From the NCBI GenBank assembly GCA_034086685.1, contig JAXDZY010000092.1, positions 1 through 14,698 on the forward strand: DNA of 14,698 bases. The letters are read 5' to 3'. Position 1 is the first letter of the stretch; each line of letters starts with the position of its first letter. The notes under the pieces are model-generated. The model saw nothing but the letters and a program-made list of their open reading frames with translations. It was not told the origin of the DNA and ran no database searches. This stretch comes from TWA4 sp034086685 (GTDB lineage: Bacteria > Bacillota > Clostridia > Lachnospirales > Lachnospiraceae). Both the position numbers and the translations under genes were made by a program. Positions 1 through 9,158 of this stretch are shown in pieces.

Positions 1-18
1 TTCGTAAGCGACTTTGCT

Positions 19-47
19 ATTTTAGCAGTGTTTTCGACTTTTGTCAA
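19..47 (-). promoter_or_regulatory. Leftward sigma-A promoter, downstream member of a tandem pair
   Basis: On the minus strand, TTGACA (42-47), a 17-base spacer and TAAAAT (19-24) form a near-consensus vegetative promoter. It lies 92 bases downstream of the other TTGACA box and has the same orientation. Two such strong promoters in series are typical of rRNA or tRNA operons in Firmicutes, but the transcribed unit is not visible here. Confidence 0.75.
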
Positions 48-110
48 CTGCTTTTTTTATTTTTCTGTCAGTTTTTAAGGTTTTTTGTTTTTCCCGCTGA
101 CAGCTTCTAA

Positions 111-139
111 AGGATACCACTGTCTTTATTATTTGTCAA
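111..139 (-). promoter_or_regulatory. Leftward sigma-A promoter, upstream member of a tandem pair
   Basis: Read on the minus strand, a perfect -35 TTGACA (134-139) is followed after exactly 17 bases by TATCCT (111-116) as -10. It points left, away from the two-component operon, so it serves something beyond position 1. Transcription would start near position 104. The gene served is outside the window. Confidence 0.7.
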
Positions 140-173
140 CAATTTTTATGAATTTTCAAAAAAACAAAAAAAT

Positions 174-198
174 ATACACTAAAGAGAAATATGTGTAT
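174..198 (-). terminator. Weak terminator candidate downstream of the two-component operon
   Basis: On the minus strand, ATACAC and GTGTAT (6 bp, 13-base loop) are followed by a T-rich run across about 160-173. The stem is short and AT-rich, so efficiency is doubtful. It is the only hairpin followed by a T-run that I see between the histidine kinase stop codon and the leftward promoters. Confidence 0.3.
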
Positions 199-209
199 CA
201 AAATCATAA

Positions 210-272
210 AGCGGAATAAATAAGCATCTCCTCTTTTGCACTATTTTCTTACCTTGCTATAATTATTCCGCT
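210..272. repeat. Inverted repeat with 10-bp arms and a 43-base spacer
   Basis: AGCGGAATAA at 210-219 is matched by its exact reverse complement TTATTCCGCT at 263-272. The spacer is too long for a good intrinsic terminator, and no T-run follows directly. It could be a pair of protein-binding half-sites or part of the 3' end structure of the histidine kinase transcript. Apart from this, the weak terminator and the tandem promoters, I see nothing in 1-357. Confidence 0.45.
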
Positions 273-357
273 CTGTTTTCCGGATTTTATTCGTCGCATT
301 TTATCTGATCGTTATTAAGCATAAGAAAACTGTTTCTATTCCAACAGCGAACATCAT

Positions 358-1935
358 TCACGACTGTCCATTTTCCGCTGCCCGATTCAGTTCAAACCAG
401 AATACAACACCCCCTGTGGTATTTTCCACGCCATAAGGACATCCATGCTGATCCATAATAGCTTTTACAATGGAAAGCCCAATACCGCTGCCTCCGTATT
501 CTCTGGTTCTTGCTTTATCAACCTTGTAGAATTTCACCCATACCTTCTCCAGAGATTCCTGCGGAATGTGCTCACCTGTGTTGTATACACTGACTCTCAC
601 GCGGTTATCTGCACTGTCTTCTGCTGAAATAAGCACTTTTTTCTCTCCGCCTAAATGATTGCATGCATTACTGATGTAATTTTTCAGAACCTCTTCGATC
701 ATAAACTCATCTCCGAAAACCATCATATCATGAGCATATTCATGATAATCCATGGTTCCTTCTTTCTGCTGCAGCAAAATTCTGGTGGAATCCATCATTC
801 CGTGAATCATTTCCGAAAGATCAAATTCAACCATCTCGGATGTTCGATTTCCAAATTCCAACTGATTCAGATTCAGCAGCTTCTGAACCATCTGATTCAT
901 TTTTGCTGCTTCATCCATGATTACTTCACAGTAAAATTCCCGGCTTTCCTCATCATCATTAACACAATCCTGCAAACCTTCCGCATAACCCTGAATGATG
1001 GCAATCGGAGTTTTCAGCTCATGAGATACATTGGAAAGGAACTCTTTCCTCATGTCATCAATCTGAATCTTTTCCTCAATATCTTTCTGAAGCTGCTCAT
1101 TAGCTGCTTTCAGTTCCGTAATTGTTTTTTCCAGCTCAGAGGCCAGATAATTCATACTGCTGCCCAAAAGGCCCACTTCATCCTGGGCATCCCCCTGATA
1201 TCTCACATGAAAATCCTGCCTGGCCATCCGGTTGGCGATGGAAGTCAGTTCCAGTATGGGCCTGGTCATGCGTTTCATTATAAAAAATATATACATGCCC
1301 GCAAAAAGAGCAACAGTAACACCTGTTAATACAAAAAATTTATTGGAAATTGCCGCACTTTCCCGTATGCTTTCCACCGGTGTACTCAGAAGGAATCCAC
1401 AGCCTGATTCCAGAAAACCGAAAGCATCCATAAAACGTTCACTGGAACGGTTCTCATTCATCATCACCACCTTGTATCTGGAATTGGAATATATCTCCCT
1501 GACATCCATTTTGTCACTGAAAATATACTGCCCCAGCCGACGCTGAAGGTCGATCATTTCTGAAGATGAATGAAACAGAACCACGTCATCCGTTCCCATA
1601 ATAACCGCACTGATATTATATTTGCTCCAGCATTCCGTCAGAATCTCCACCACTTCTTCCTGAAGGCTGATGCTCATGTCTTTACTGCTGCCGGTAAATC
1701 CGTAGCTGCTCATAACCTGATTGATTTCCGCTATTTCCGATACCACAGCATCTTTTTTATTCTCCAGATAATAATCTTCCAGAAAATACAGATTCAATAA
1801 AATGCCGATCCCGGTGGCTGCCACCATTACAGCAATAAACAGAAAAGTAAACTTCACCCGCAGAGACTGCCTTCTTAAAGTTTTTCCCACTGTATAAGAC
1901 TCTCCCGAACGGTTAAAACAATCCCGGATACTCAT
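358..1935 (-). CDS. Membrane sensor histidine kinase (HAMP, HisKA, HATPase_c)
   Basis: This 525-residue kinase is the sensor partner of the response regulator just upstream. A hydrophobic segment at about 28-50 and another at about 199-221 flank an extracytoplasmic region of about 147 residues with no motif I recognise. A HAMP domain (about 221-274) and a short coiled linker lead to the dimerisation helix with the H-box SHELKTP, phospho-acceptor H305. The ATPase domain shows an N-box (EEVLKNYISNACNH, about 414-427), a G1 box reading YNTGEH in place of the usual D-x-G, an F-box (VWVKFYKVDKAR) and the G2 box GGSGIGLSIVKA (481-492). Its ATG overlaps the regulator's TAA by one base (TAATG), so the two are translationally coupled. 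The signal cannot be deduced. It is the last gene of the minus-strand run. Confidence 0.95.
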   Translation of the reverse strand: MSIRDCFNRSGESYTVGKTLRRQSLRVKFTFLFIAVMVAATGIGILLNLYFLEDYYLENKKDAVVSEIAEINQVMSSYGFTGSSKDMSISLQEEVVEILTECWSKYNISAVIMGTDDVVLFHSSSEMIDLQRRLGQYIFSDKMDVREIYSNSRYKVVMMNENRSSERFMDAFGFLESGCGFLLSTPVESIRESAAISNKFFVLTGVTVALFAGMYIFFIMKRMTRPILELTSIANRMARQDFHVRYQGDAQDEVGLLGSSMNYLASELEKTITELKAANEQLQKDIEEKIQIDDMRKEFLSNVSHELKTPIAIIQGYAEGLQDCVNDDEESREFYCEVIMDEAAKMNQMVQKLLNLNQLEFGNRTSEMVEFDLSEMIHGMMDSTRILLQQKEGTMDYHEYAHDMMVFGDEFMIEEVLKNYISNACNHLGGEKKVLISAEDSADNRVRVSVYNTGEHIPQESLEKVWVKFYKVDKARTREYGGSGIGLSIVKAIMDQHGCPYGVENTTGGVVFWFELNRAAENGQS

Positions 1936-2621
1936 TATCTGTTCCCTTCACCGGGATCAAATTTATATCCCATTCCCCGGATAGTGACAATATAATCACC
2001 CTTTTCTCCCAGCTTGCTTCTCAGTTTTTTTACATGCGTATCAATCGTACGCGCATCACCATAGTAATCATAATTCCATACATTGTTCAGAATCCTTTCC
2101 CGTGATAATGCAACGCCTTTATTTTCAATAAAATAACACATTAATTCAAATTCTTTATAACTGAGTTCAATTTCTTTGTCATCCACAAAAACCTGATGTG
2201 CTACCTTATCAATACGGATTCCGCCTGCTCCCAGTTCTTCGGAATCTGCCTCCCCGGACCGGCGCAGAATTGCACCGACCCGGGCAACAAGAATCTTATT
2301 GCTGAAAGGTTTGGAAATATATTCATCCGCTCCCAGATCAAATCCCTGCAGTTCATCATTTTCTCCGCCTTTTGCGGTCAGCATAATGATCGGAACACTG
2401 GATTCTTTACGTATTGTCCGGCAAACTTCCCAGCCATCCATCTCCGGCATCATTACATCAAGAATAATCAGATCAATCTTTGCATCCGAAAAGAAAATCT
2501 CCAGCGCCTGCCTTCCATTTTCTGCTTCCACCACATCGTAATCCGCGCGTTTCAGAAAGTCCTTTACCATTTTCCGAAGGCGCGGTTCATCATCAACTAA
2601 TAAAATTCTGTTTTTTGCCAT
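1935..2621 (-). CDS. OmpR/PhoB-family response regulator
   Basis: This 228-residue protein is a DNA-binding transcription factor controlled by the adjacent kinase. The receiver domain (about 4-118) has the acidic pair D10/D11, phospho-acceptor D55 in LIILDVMMP, T82 and K104 in SKPF. The C-terminal winged helix (about 130-225) has the usual ending with TIDTHVKKLRSKLG and IRGMGYKF. The start is supported by GAGGAG a few bases upstream. It begins 24 bases after the threonine ammonia-lyase stop, so it may be expressed from the upstream housekeeping transcript or from a weak promoter inside that gene. I saw no clear promoter in the gap. Targets are unknown; many such pairs regulate envelope or efflux functions. 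Confidence 0.97.
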   Translation of the reverse strand: MAKNRILLVDDEPRLRKMVKDFLKRADYDVVEAENGRQALEIFFSDAKIDLIILDVMMPEMDGWEVCRTIRKESSVPIIMLTAKGGENDELQGFDLGADEYISKPFSNKILVARVGAILRRSGEADSEELGAGGIRIDKVAHQVFVDDKEIELSYKEFELMCYFIENKGVALSRERILNNVWNYDYYGDARTIDTHVKKLRSKLGEKGDYIVTIRGMGYKFDPGEGNR

Positions 2622-2645
2622 TTTTACTCCTCGAATTCAAATTGA

Positions 2646-3878
2646 TTAATTCAGTGAAATCTGTCCTTTGGAGCTGACAAGTCTCGGACGGAAACCAGCT
2701 TCAGCCAGCCTGTGGATAATTTCGTCTCTGTGTTCTCTACCAAATGCCTCGATTGTCACACGCAGCTCCACTGCTGCCATACGATTTACACTGACAAACT
2801 GATTATGCTCCAGTTTAACAACATTGCCCTGTGCCTCTGCGATGGTAGATGCAACTCCAACCAGCTGACCAGGTGTATCAGGCAGCAGAACAGAGACAGT
2901 AAAAATACGGCCCCTCTCCACAAGACCATGCTGTACAATGGAAGACATGGTGATCACATCCATATTGCCGCCACTGATAACAGATACCACCTTTTTATTC
3001 CGGACATCCAGATGGCGCAATGCAGCAATTGTCAGCAGACCTGAATTTTCCGCAACAATTTTATGATTTTCCATCAGATCCAGAAAAGCAACGATCAGTT
3101 CTTCATCTGCAATCGTAATGATTTCATCCACATTTTCCTTTACAATCTCATAATTCAATTTGCCTGGTGTACGTACTGCAGTACCGTCTGCAATTGTATT
3201 GGCATTGGGAAGCGTCACGATTTCCTGCGCATCAATGGATGCTTTCATGCAGGCTGCATTGGCAGGTTCCACACCAATAATATGAATATTGGGATTAAAC
3301 AGTTTCAGCAATTTGGATACACCAGCTGCCAGTCCGCCGCCGCCGATGGGCACCAGCACATACTCCACAGTAGGAAGTTCCTTGATGATTTCCATGGCAA
3401 TTGTACCCTGACCTGTGATAACAGCATCATCATCAAAGGGATGAATAAAAGTATATCCGTGTTCTTCTGACAATTGCAGCGCATGTTCACAGGCTTCGTC
3501 ATAATCCTTTCCGAAAAGAATCACTTCCGCACCGTATTCTTTTGTGCGGTTTACTTTCAGAAGAGGTGTATTCTGCGGCATAACGATAGTTGCTTTACAT
3601 CCGAAATGCATGGCAGCATAAGCCACGCCCTGCGCATGATTCCCGGCAGATGCGGCAATCAGTCCCTTCTCCCTCTGCTCTTTTGGTAAAGTACTGATTT
3701 TATAATAGGAACCGCGGATCTTATAAGAACCGGTGGTCTGCATATTTTCGGGCTTAAGATAAACCTTATTTCCAATCATCTGAGAAAAATAAGGGCTGTA
3801 TAATAATTTTGTTTCATTAGTGACCTGTGAGACAATCTCAGTTGCCTCCTCAAATCGTTCCATTGTAAGTTCTTTCAC
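2646..3878 (-). CDS. ilvA: Threonine ammonia-lyase, medium form with one ACT domain
   Basis: A PLP enzyme of 410 residues that deaminates threonine to 2-oxobutanoate and ammonia, feeding isoleucine synthesis or threonine catabolism. The PLP lysine is K53 in the motif SYKIRG. The N-terminal domain also shows SAGNHAQG (about 77-84), and the phosphate-binding glycine loop GGGGL is at 179-183. A C-terminal ACT-type domain (about 325-405) makes it longer than the bare catabolic TdcB form and shorter than classical biosynthetic IlvA with two ACT-like modules. A GTG start is chosen because GGAGG lies six bases upstream; an ATG five codons later is too far from it. It sits 15 bases after ftsY, an unusual position for this enzyme. 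Whether it is biosynthetic (ilvA) or catabolic (tdcB) cannot be settled from sequence alone. Confidence 0.93.
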   Translation of the reverse strand: MKELTMERFEEATEIVSQVTNETKLLYSPYFSQMIGNKVYLKPENMQTTGSYKIRGSYYKISTLPKEQREKGLIAASAGNHAQGVAYAAMHFGCKATIVMPQNTPLLKVNRTKEYGAEVILFGKDYDEACEHALQLSEEHGYTFIHPFDDDAVITGQGTIAMEIIKELPTVEYVLVPIGGGGLAAGVSKLLKLFNPNIHIIGVEPANAACMKASIDAQEIVTLPNANTIADGTAVRTPGKLNYEIVKENVDEIITIADEELIVAFLDLMENHKIVAENSGLLTIAALRHLDVRNKKVVSVISGGNMDVITMSSIVQHGLVERGRIFTVSVLLPDTPGQLVGVASTIAEAQGNVVKLEHNQFVSVNRMAAVELRVTIEAFGREHRDEIIHRLAEAGFRPRLVSSKGQISLN

Positions 3879-3893
3879 ACTATTCCTCCATCT

Positions 3894-4826
3894 TTACTGT
3901 TCATCTTCATTATGCTTTACGTCAAACAATGCATTTACAAAACTGTCAGGATCAAATTTCTGTAAATCCTCAATCTTTTCTCCGATACCGATATATTTTA
4001 CCGGAACACCCAGCTCGGACTGAATGGCCACGGCAATGCCGCCCTTTGCGGTTCCATCCATTTTGGTCAGAATAATACCTGAAATATCCACTGCCTCCTT
4101 GAACTGCCTTGCCTGAACCAGCGCATTCTGACCGGTAGTACCATCCAGAACAACCAGAGTTTCCCGGTAAGCATCCGGATATTCCCGATCAATAACACGA
4201 TTGATCTTCTTTAATTCTTCCATCAGATTCTTCTTATTATGAAGGCGTCCTGCCGTATCACAAATAAGAATATCCGCATGTTTTGCTTTGGCTGACTGTA
4301 CGGCATCATACACAACACTTGCAGGATCAGCACCTTCTCCCTGGCTGATCATGTCCACATCTGCCCGTTTCGCCCATTCCGCCAGCTGTGCAACTGCCGC
4401 TGCACGGAAGGTATCCGCTGCTGCCAGAATAACCTTTTTCCCCTGATTTTTATACTGGGCAGCCAGCTTGCCAATAGTTGTAGTCTTACCTACACCATTG
4501 ACACCCACCACCAGAAGTACAGACTTTCTGTTCTCATATTCATAAGCATTGGCACCCAGATCCATCTGTTCCTTGATACTGTCAACCAGAAGCTGTTTAC
4601 AGGCTGCCGGTTCCTTAATATGCTGCTCTTTTACTTTTACCTTCAGATTATCAATAATATCCGAAGCGGTATTAATTCCCAGATCCGCCATTACCAGAAT
4701 TTCTTCGATTTCTTCATAAAAATCATCATCAATCTGAGAAAAACCACTGAAAATCTGGTCCAGACCGGACATAATATTATTTCTCGCTTTGGTCAGACCT
4801 TCAAATAATTTACCAAAAAATCCCAT
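3894..4826 (-). CDS. ftsY: Signal recognition particle receptor FtsY
   Basis: SRP-receptor GTPase of 310 residues that docks Ffh-ribosome complexes at the membrane for co-translational insertion. It consists of essentially the NG domain: a helical N domain (about 1-95), Walker A GVNGVGKTT (108-116), DTAGR (190-194), the guanine-specificity motif TKMDGTAKGG (254-263) and the closing motif GIGEKIEDLQKF (280-291). The amphipathic start MGFFGKLFEGL probably provides membrane contact, because the long acidic A domain of the E. coli protein is absent, as in many Firmicutes. AAAGGA precedes the start, 20 bases after the smc stop. ffh, often near ftsY in related genomes, is not in this window. Confidence 0.98.
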   Translation of the reverse strand: MGFFGKLFEGLTKARNNIMSGLDQIFSGFSQIDDDFYEEIEEILVMADLGINTASDIIDNLKVKVKEQHIKEPAACKQLLVDSIKEQMDLGANAYEYENRKSVLLVVGVNGVGKTTTIGKLAAQYKNQGKKVILAAADTFRAAAVAQLAEWAKRADVDMISQGEGADPASVVYDAVQSAKAKHADILICDTAGRLHNKKNLMEELKKINRVIDREYPDAYRETLVVLDGTTGQNALVQARQFKEAVDISGIILTKMDGTAKGGIAVAIQSELGVPVKYIGIGEKIEDLQKFDPDSFVNALFDVKHNEDEQ

Positions 4827-4846
4827 ATTTTATCCTTTCTATGGCA

Positions 4847-7800
4847 TCAGCCTTTTTCCGTTTTAAATGCTTCCTGCTCCTCTGCATCTGTCAGATCCAC
4901 AGATACCAGACTGGAAACCCCTTTTTCCTGCATGGTAATACCATACAGCTGATCGGCAATCAGCATGGTGCCGCGCCTGTGCGTAATTACAATAAACTGC
5001 GTATTTTTTTTAAGTTTATTCAGATAAGCTGCGAAACGATCCACATTCACATCATCCAGAGCAGCTTCGATCTCATCCAGTATACAAAACGGTGACGGTT
5101 TCAGATTCTGAATGGCAAACAGCAGCGAAATCGCTGTCAGAGCCTTTTCACCGCCGGACAGCTGCATCATATTCTGCAGTTTCTTTCCAGGTGGCTGCAC
5201 ATGAATCAAAATACCTGATTCCAGCATATTATCAGATTCCGCCAGCTCCAGTGTACCGTATCCGCCTCCGAAAAGCTCTTTGAATACCTGATCAAATTCT
5301 TTCTGAATTTCCTGAAATTTCTCTGAAAACTGTTTCTGCATTCCCTCATTCAGCTGCTCGATCAGTATCTGCAGATTTTCTCTGGCATGCACCAGATCCT
5401 CATGCTGGGTACGCATGAAATCGAGACGTTTTGAAAGTTCTTCATACTCCTCTACCGCATTGGTATTGATACTTCCCAGAGCTTTGATATCAGACTTCAA
5501 TGTCTGAATTCGTCTTTTCAGTTCCTGACGGGGCGGAAATTCTTCCATCCGGTAAATTTCTGTCTCAGAAGGGGTCAGTTCATATTCTTCCCACAAATAT
5601 GCCGCCTTACGCTCCAGACCATCCTCCAGAAGCTCTTTCTGATGCTCCAGCCGGTAACATTCTTTTTCCAGAGCAGAAATATCTGACGAAAAACTCTCCT
5701 GGCGATGAAACAGTTCCTGCTGCTGCTCTGTATTTTTCTCCTGTTTTACCGTTTTTTCCGCTATCTGCTCTTCCAGCTCTGAAAACTTCTTCTCCAGATT
5801 CGAAGCATCCTCCATATATTGTTTCCGGAGGATTTCCTTTTCAAGAACCGATTGACGGATCTCTTCCTGACGGATATGAAGTTCTTCCAGCTGCTGCTGT
5901 TTCTGAGCCTCCTGCGCCAGTACGCGATCCAGATCTGACTGGAGATGAGACTGTTTTTCATGGATTGATGTCCGGGCAATCTGATCCGCAACCTTCTGTT
6001 CGGTCAACCGGTTCAATTCTTCCCGATAACCGTCTGCTTCCTGTCCCAATCTACGGGCATCTTCTCCTGCAGTATGAATTGCCTGCTCCAGATCAATTGC
6101 TGATTTCTCAGCATTTTCATATTCCCTGGCCAGATGCTCTTTTTCTTTCAGAAGCTCTGCCACATCCTGTTCCAGATGTGCCATCTCATCTCTGGCCGCA
6201 TCCAGCAGATCCAGATTCTGTCGAAGGGTCATCTCGACGCGGCTGAATTCCAGCTGCTTTTCCTGCATCTGACTGTTCAGTCGATTAAGCTGTGCAGTTT
6301 GTTCATCTTTTTTTGAAAGCCACAGTTCCACTTCCGTATCAGCCTTCTCACATGATGTCCCGGCCCTGTTTACTGCATTTTCCAGTTCTTCCAGTTCTCT
6401 TCTGCGTCCCAGCAGGTTGCTGTTATTTCTGTACGCACCGCCGCTGATGGAGCCTCCCGCATTAAGTGACTCTCCTTCCAGCGTAACGATTCTGAAAGAA
6501 TACCGGTAACGGGAAGCAACAGCAAGTGCATGATCCATCGTATCCACCACCAGAATTCTGCCCAGCAGAAAACGGATAATATCCTGATACTGCTCTTTCG
6601 TATGTACAAGCTCATCAGCTGTTCCGCACACACCGGGCAATCCAAAAGCCCCGGCTTCCTGAAAACTCCCCCGGGGTTTTACTGTAGTCATGGGTAAAAA
6701 TGTGGCTCTTCCCATACGGTTCTTTTTCAGATACTCAATACACTGCTTTGCAGTCTGTTCATTATCTGCAACTACATTCTGCAAAGCTCCGCCGAGAGCC
6801 GTTTCGATGGCAGTCTCATAACGCTTTTCCACCTGAATCAGATCAGCCAGCACACCATGGATACCCGGGAAACGTGTCCGGCTTTCCATCAGCCGGCGAA
6901 TACTCATTCCATAACCTTCATAGCGCTCTGCCAGATTCTGTACCGAATCAAAACGCGCCCTGGCCTGATGCAGAGCCGCACGTGCAGTATCCGCATTTTT
7001 TCTTGCATCTTCCAGCTTCTGATCCGCTTCCTCACATTTTTTCTTTTCTTCCTGAATCAGTTCCCTGCAGCGGGTAATCGCCTCCTGAATCTCTTTCATG
7101 GTCTTCTTGCCCTGACGAAGCTCTGATTTTGCGTCCGCCTCCTGACTTCTGGCCTGCAAAAGCTTTCCATTCAGTTCTGCAGTACGAAGCTGCGTCTGTT
7201 CAGACATGGTATCATATTTCTGACGGTCAACCATCAGACCTGATTTCTGACGCGTCAGCTCTGCTTCTTTTTCCTGACAGGCTTTCATTTCCTGCTCTGC
7301 TTTTTCCATTTTCAGGGAAATATCTGCAATCCGGCTCTGCAAATCGGTAAATGCCGATTCCTTATCTTCCTGCTCTGCTTCCATCCTTGCCAGTTCTCCG
7401 GATAAACGTTTCTTTTCCTCCAGGCTTTCCTGATACTGCTGTCGGGCGCTCTCCTCCTGCTGCCGGTACAATCCCGCACTGTTTTCCTGAGAGGAAATCT
7501 GCTCTTTTAAAACAGCAATCTCAGATTTTTTGTTCAGCGAAGCCTCTCTGGCTTCCTCCTGACTGTGACGAAGCTCTTCCAGTTCCCGATTCAGAGTTAC
7601 AAATGATTCACTCAATTCCGAATAACGCCGTTTTACCTCATCCGCTCTTGTCTTTAAATCGGACAGCTGATCACCGGAAATTTTCAGCTTTTCTTCCAGA
7701 GAAACCAGCTGACTCCGGCTTTCTTTCTCTTCTGCCAGATAATCATTCACATCGCAGATACGCAGCTCGTCATGATACTTAATATACGCACGTGCCTTCT

Positions 7801-8428
7801 CAGCCTGATTTTTTAACGGCCCCTCCTGTCTGGTCAGTTCAGATAGAATATCGTTGATCCGGACAAGACTTTCCTCTTCTCTGGCAAGCCTGGACAGTGC
7901 CTCATTTTTTCTTTTTTTATACTTGACAATTCCTGCCGCTTCATCAAATAATTCCCGCCGATCCTCCGGCTTTCCGCTCAGGATTTTATCAATCTGCCCC
8001 TGACCGATAATGGAATAACCTTCTTTTCCGATACCGGTATCATAAAACAGCTCCTGTACATCCTTCAGCCTGCATGTACTGGAATTAATCAGATATTCGC
8101 TTTCTCCTGATCGATAGACACGGCGTCCGATCGTCACTTCATCATAATCAACCGGAAGCCTGTGATCTGAATTATCAAATACAATATTTACATATGCATA
8201 TCCCTGTGCTCTTCGGTTCTCTGTACCCGCAAAAATAACATCCTGCATATTGGAACTTCGCAGCTGTTTCGCACTTTGCTCGCCAAGAACCCAGCGCATG
8301 GCATCCGCAACATTGCTTTTGCCGCTTCCGTTTGGTCCCACAATCCCGGTAATTCCATCCTGAAAATGAAATTCCGTCTTCCGGGCAAATGACTTAAAAC
8401 CGGATACTTCAATCCCTTTCAGATACAT
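4847..8428 (-). CDS. smc: Chromosome segregation ATPase SMC
   Basis: Core subunit of bacterial condensin, 1193 residues, which matches the usual length of the family. The head is split. Walker A GPNGSGKS is at 31-38. The ABC signature LSGGEKALT (from residue 1090) and Walker B CILDEIEAALDD (about 1115-1126) are at the C-terminus. Two long Glu/Gln/Lys-rich coiled-coil arms (about 165-515 and 680-1030) flank the hinge, which begins near FPGIHGVLADLI and includes the glycine-rich GGSISGGAYR. All motifs are intact. The start ATG lies seven bases after the rnc stop, and its ribosome binding site (GTGAGG) overlaps that stop, so the two are coupled. The partners ScpA and ScpB are not in this window. 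Confidence 0.99.
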   Translation of the reverse strand: MYLKGIEVSGFKSFARKTEFHFQDGITGIVGPNGSGKSNVADAMRWVLGEQSAKQLRSSNMQDVIFAGTENRRAQGYAYVNIVFDNSDHRLPVDYDEVTIGRRVYRSGESEYLINSSTCRLKDVQELFYDTGIGKEGYSIIGQGQIDKILSGKPEDRRELFDEAAGIVKYKKRKNEALSRLAREEESLVRINDILSELTRQEGPLKNQAEKARAYIKYHDELRICDVNDYLAEEKESRSQLVSLEEKLKISGDQLSDLKTRADEVKRRYSELSESFVTLNRELEELRHSQEEAREASLNKKSEIAVLKEQISSQENSAGLYRQQEESARQQYQESLEEKKRLSGELARMEAEQEDKESAFTDLQSRIADISLKMEKAEQEMKACQEKEAELTRQKSGLMVDRQKYDTMSEQTQLRTAELNGKLLQARSQEADAKSELRQGKKTMKEIQEAITRCRELIQEEKKKCEEADQKLEDARKNADTARAALHQARARFDSVQNLAERYEGYGMSIRRLMESRTRFPGIHGVLADLIQVEKRYETAIETALGGALQNVVADNEQTAKQCIEYLKKNRMGRATFLPMTTVKPRGSFQEAGAFGLPGVCGTADELVHTKEQYQDIIRFLLGRILVVDTMDHALAVASRYRYSFRIVTLEGESLNAGGSISGGAYRNNSNLLGRRRELEELENAVNRAGTSCEKADTEVELWLSKKDEQTAQLNRLNSQMQEKQLEFSRVEMTLRQNLDLLDAARDEMAHLEQDVAELLKEKEHLAREYENAEKSAIDLEQAIHTAGEDARRLGQEADGYREELNRLTEQKVADQIARTSIHEKQSHLQSDLDRVLAQEAQKQQQLEELHIRQEEIRQSVLEKEILRKQYMEDASNLEKKFSELEEQIAEKTVKQEKNTEQQQELFHRQESFSSDISALEKECYRLEHQKELLEDGLERKAAYLWEEYELTPSETEIYRMEEFPPRQELKRRIQTLKSDIKALGSINTNAVEEYEELSKRLDFMRTQHEDLVHARENLQILIEQLNEGMQKQFSEKFQEIQKEFDQVFKELFGGGYGTLELAESDNMLESGILIHVQPPGKKLQNMMQLSGGEKALTAISLLFAIQNLKPSPFCILDEIEAALDDVNVDRFAAYLNKLKKNTQFIVITHRRGTMLIADQLYGITMQEKGVSSLVSVDLTDAEEQEAFKTEKG

Positions 8429-8435
8429 AGTTTCC

Positions 8436-9158
8436 TCACTTTTTCTCTTTCAGTTTTAAAATCGCATAGTAAGCAGCCTCCTGCTCACTGGCTTTTTTGG
8501 TCCGGCCCTTACCGCATCCCAGCTCCGTGCTCCCGATCAAAACACGGGTCGTAAACTGTTTGTCATGGTCCGGTCCTTCCTCCTTCAGAAGCTCGTAAAC
8601 CAGCTGCTCCTTATGCTCACTCTGAATCATCTCCTGAAGAATTGTTTTACTGTCATAAAAAAGCTGTTTCTTTTCAATATCATTTAATATAAAGCGTAAA
8701 ATAAATTTTTTTGCCTCTTCCAGTCCGCCGTCCAGATAGATAGCACCGATTACTGCTTCCATGGCATCGGAAACAATTGAATCACGATTTCTGCCTCCTG
8801 TTGCATCCTCGCCTTTCCCCAGGAGAAGATAATTTCCCAGATCGATATCCCGGGAGCATAAAGCAAGTGTAGGTTCACAGACCAGACTTGCACGCAGACG
8901 TGTCAGTTTCCCTTCCGGATAACCGGAATATTCCCGATACAGAAAATCACTGGTAATTACTTCCAGAACCGCATCCCCCAGGAATTCCAGTCTCTCATTA
9001 TTATCCAGTTTTCCCATACGATGCTCGTTGGAATAGGATGTATGCATAAGAGCACGTCTCAGCAGATCCCTGTTATGAAAATGATATCCGATCTTTTCCT
9101 CCAGTTCAAAAAAGCGGGCAGACATTTCATCCCTTGTGCCATTCCATATTTTCATCAT
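8436..9158 (-). CDS. rnc: Ribonuclease III
   Basis: Double-stranded RNA endonuclease of 240 residues that processes rRNA precursors and degrades structured mRNAs. The catalytic domain holds the signature NERLEFLGDAVL (54-65), with metal-binding E58 and D62. The second acidic pair is D131 and E134 in SDAMEAVIGA. A C-terminal double-stranded RNA-binding domain (about 169-237) ends with KKASEQEAAYYAILKL. Its start overlaps the plsX stop (ATGA), so translation is coupled; a second in-frame ATG follows immediately. acpP is often found between plsX and rnc in Firmicutes but is missing here. A long hairpin in the plsX leader may make this operon a substrate of its own product (see findings). Confidence 0.98.
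   Translation of the reverse strand: MMKIWNGTRDEMSARFFELEEKIGYHFHNRDLLRRALMHTSYSNEHRMGKLDNNERLEFLGDAVLEVITSDFLYREYSGYPEGKLTRLRASLVCEPTLALCSRDIDLGNYLLLGKGEDATGGRNRDSIVSDAMEAVIGAIYLDGGLEEAKKFILRFILNDIEKKQLFYDSKTILQEMIQSEHKEQLVYELLKEEGPDHDKQFTTRVLIGSTELGCGKGRTKKASEQEAAYYAILKLKEKK

Noticed and set aside
655..1329. Plus-strand 224-codon frame opposite the histidine kinase
   Set aside because: It is antisense to the HAMP, HisKA and early ATPase regions of the kinase. Its composition (many His, Ile, Phe, Asn) is what reverse reading of that gene gives.
5500..7782. Several long plus-strand open frames across the smc region
   Set aside because: They lie antisense to a fully motif-supported SMC protein, have no ribosome binding sites or recognisable domains, and arise from its Glu/Gln/Leu-rich coiled-coil codons.
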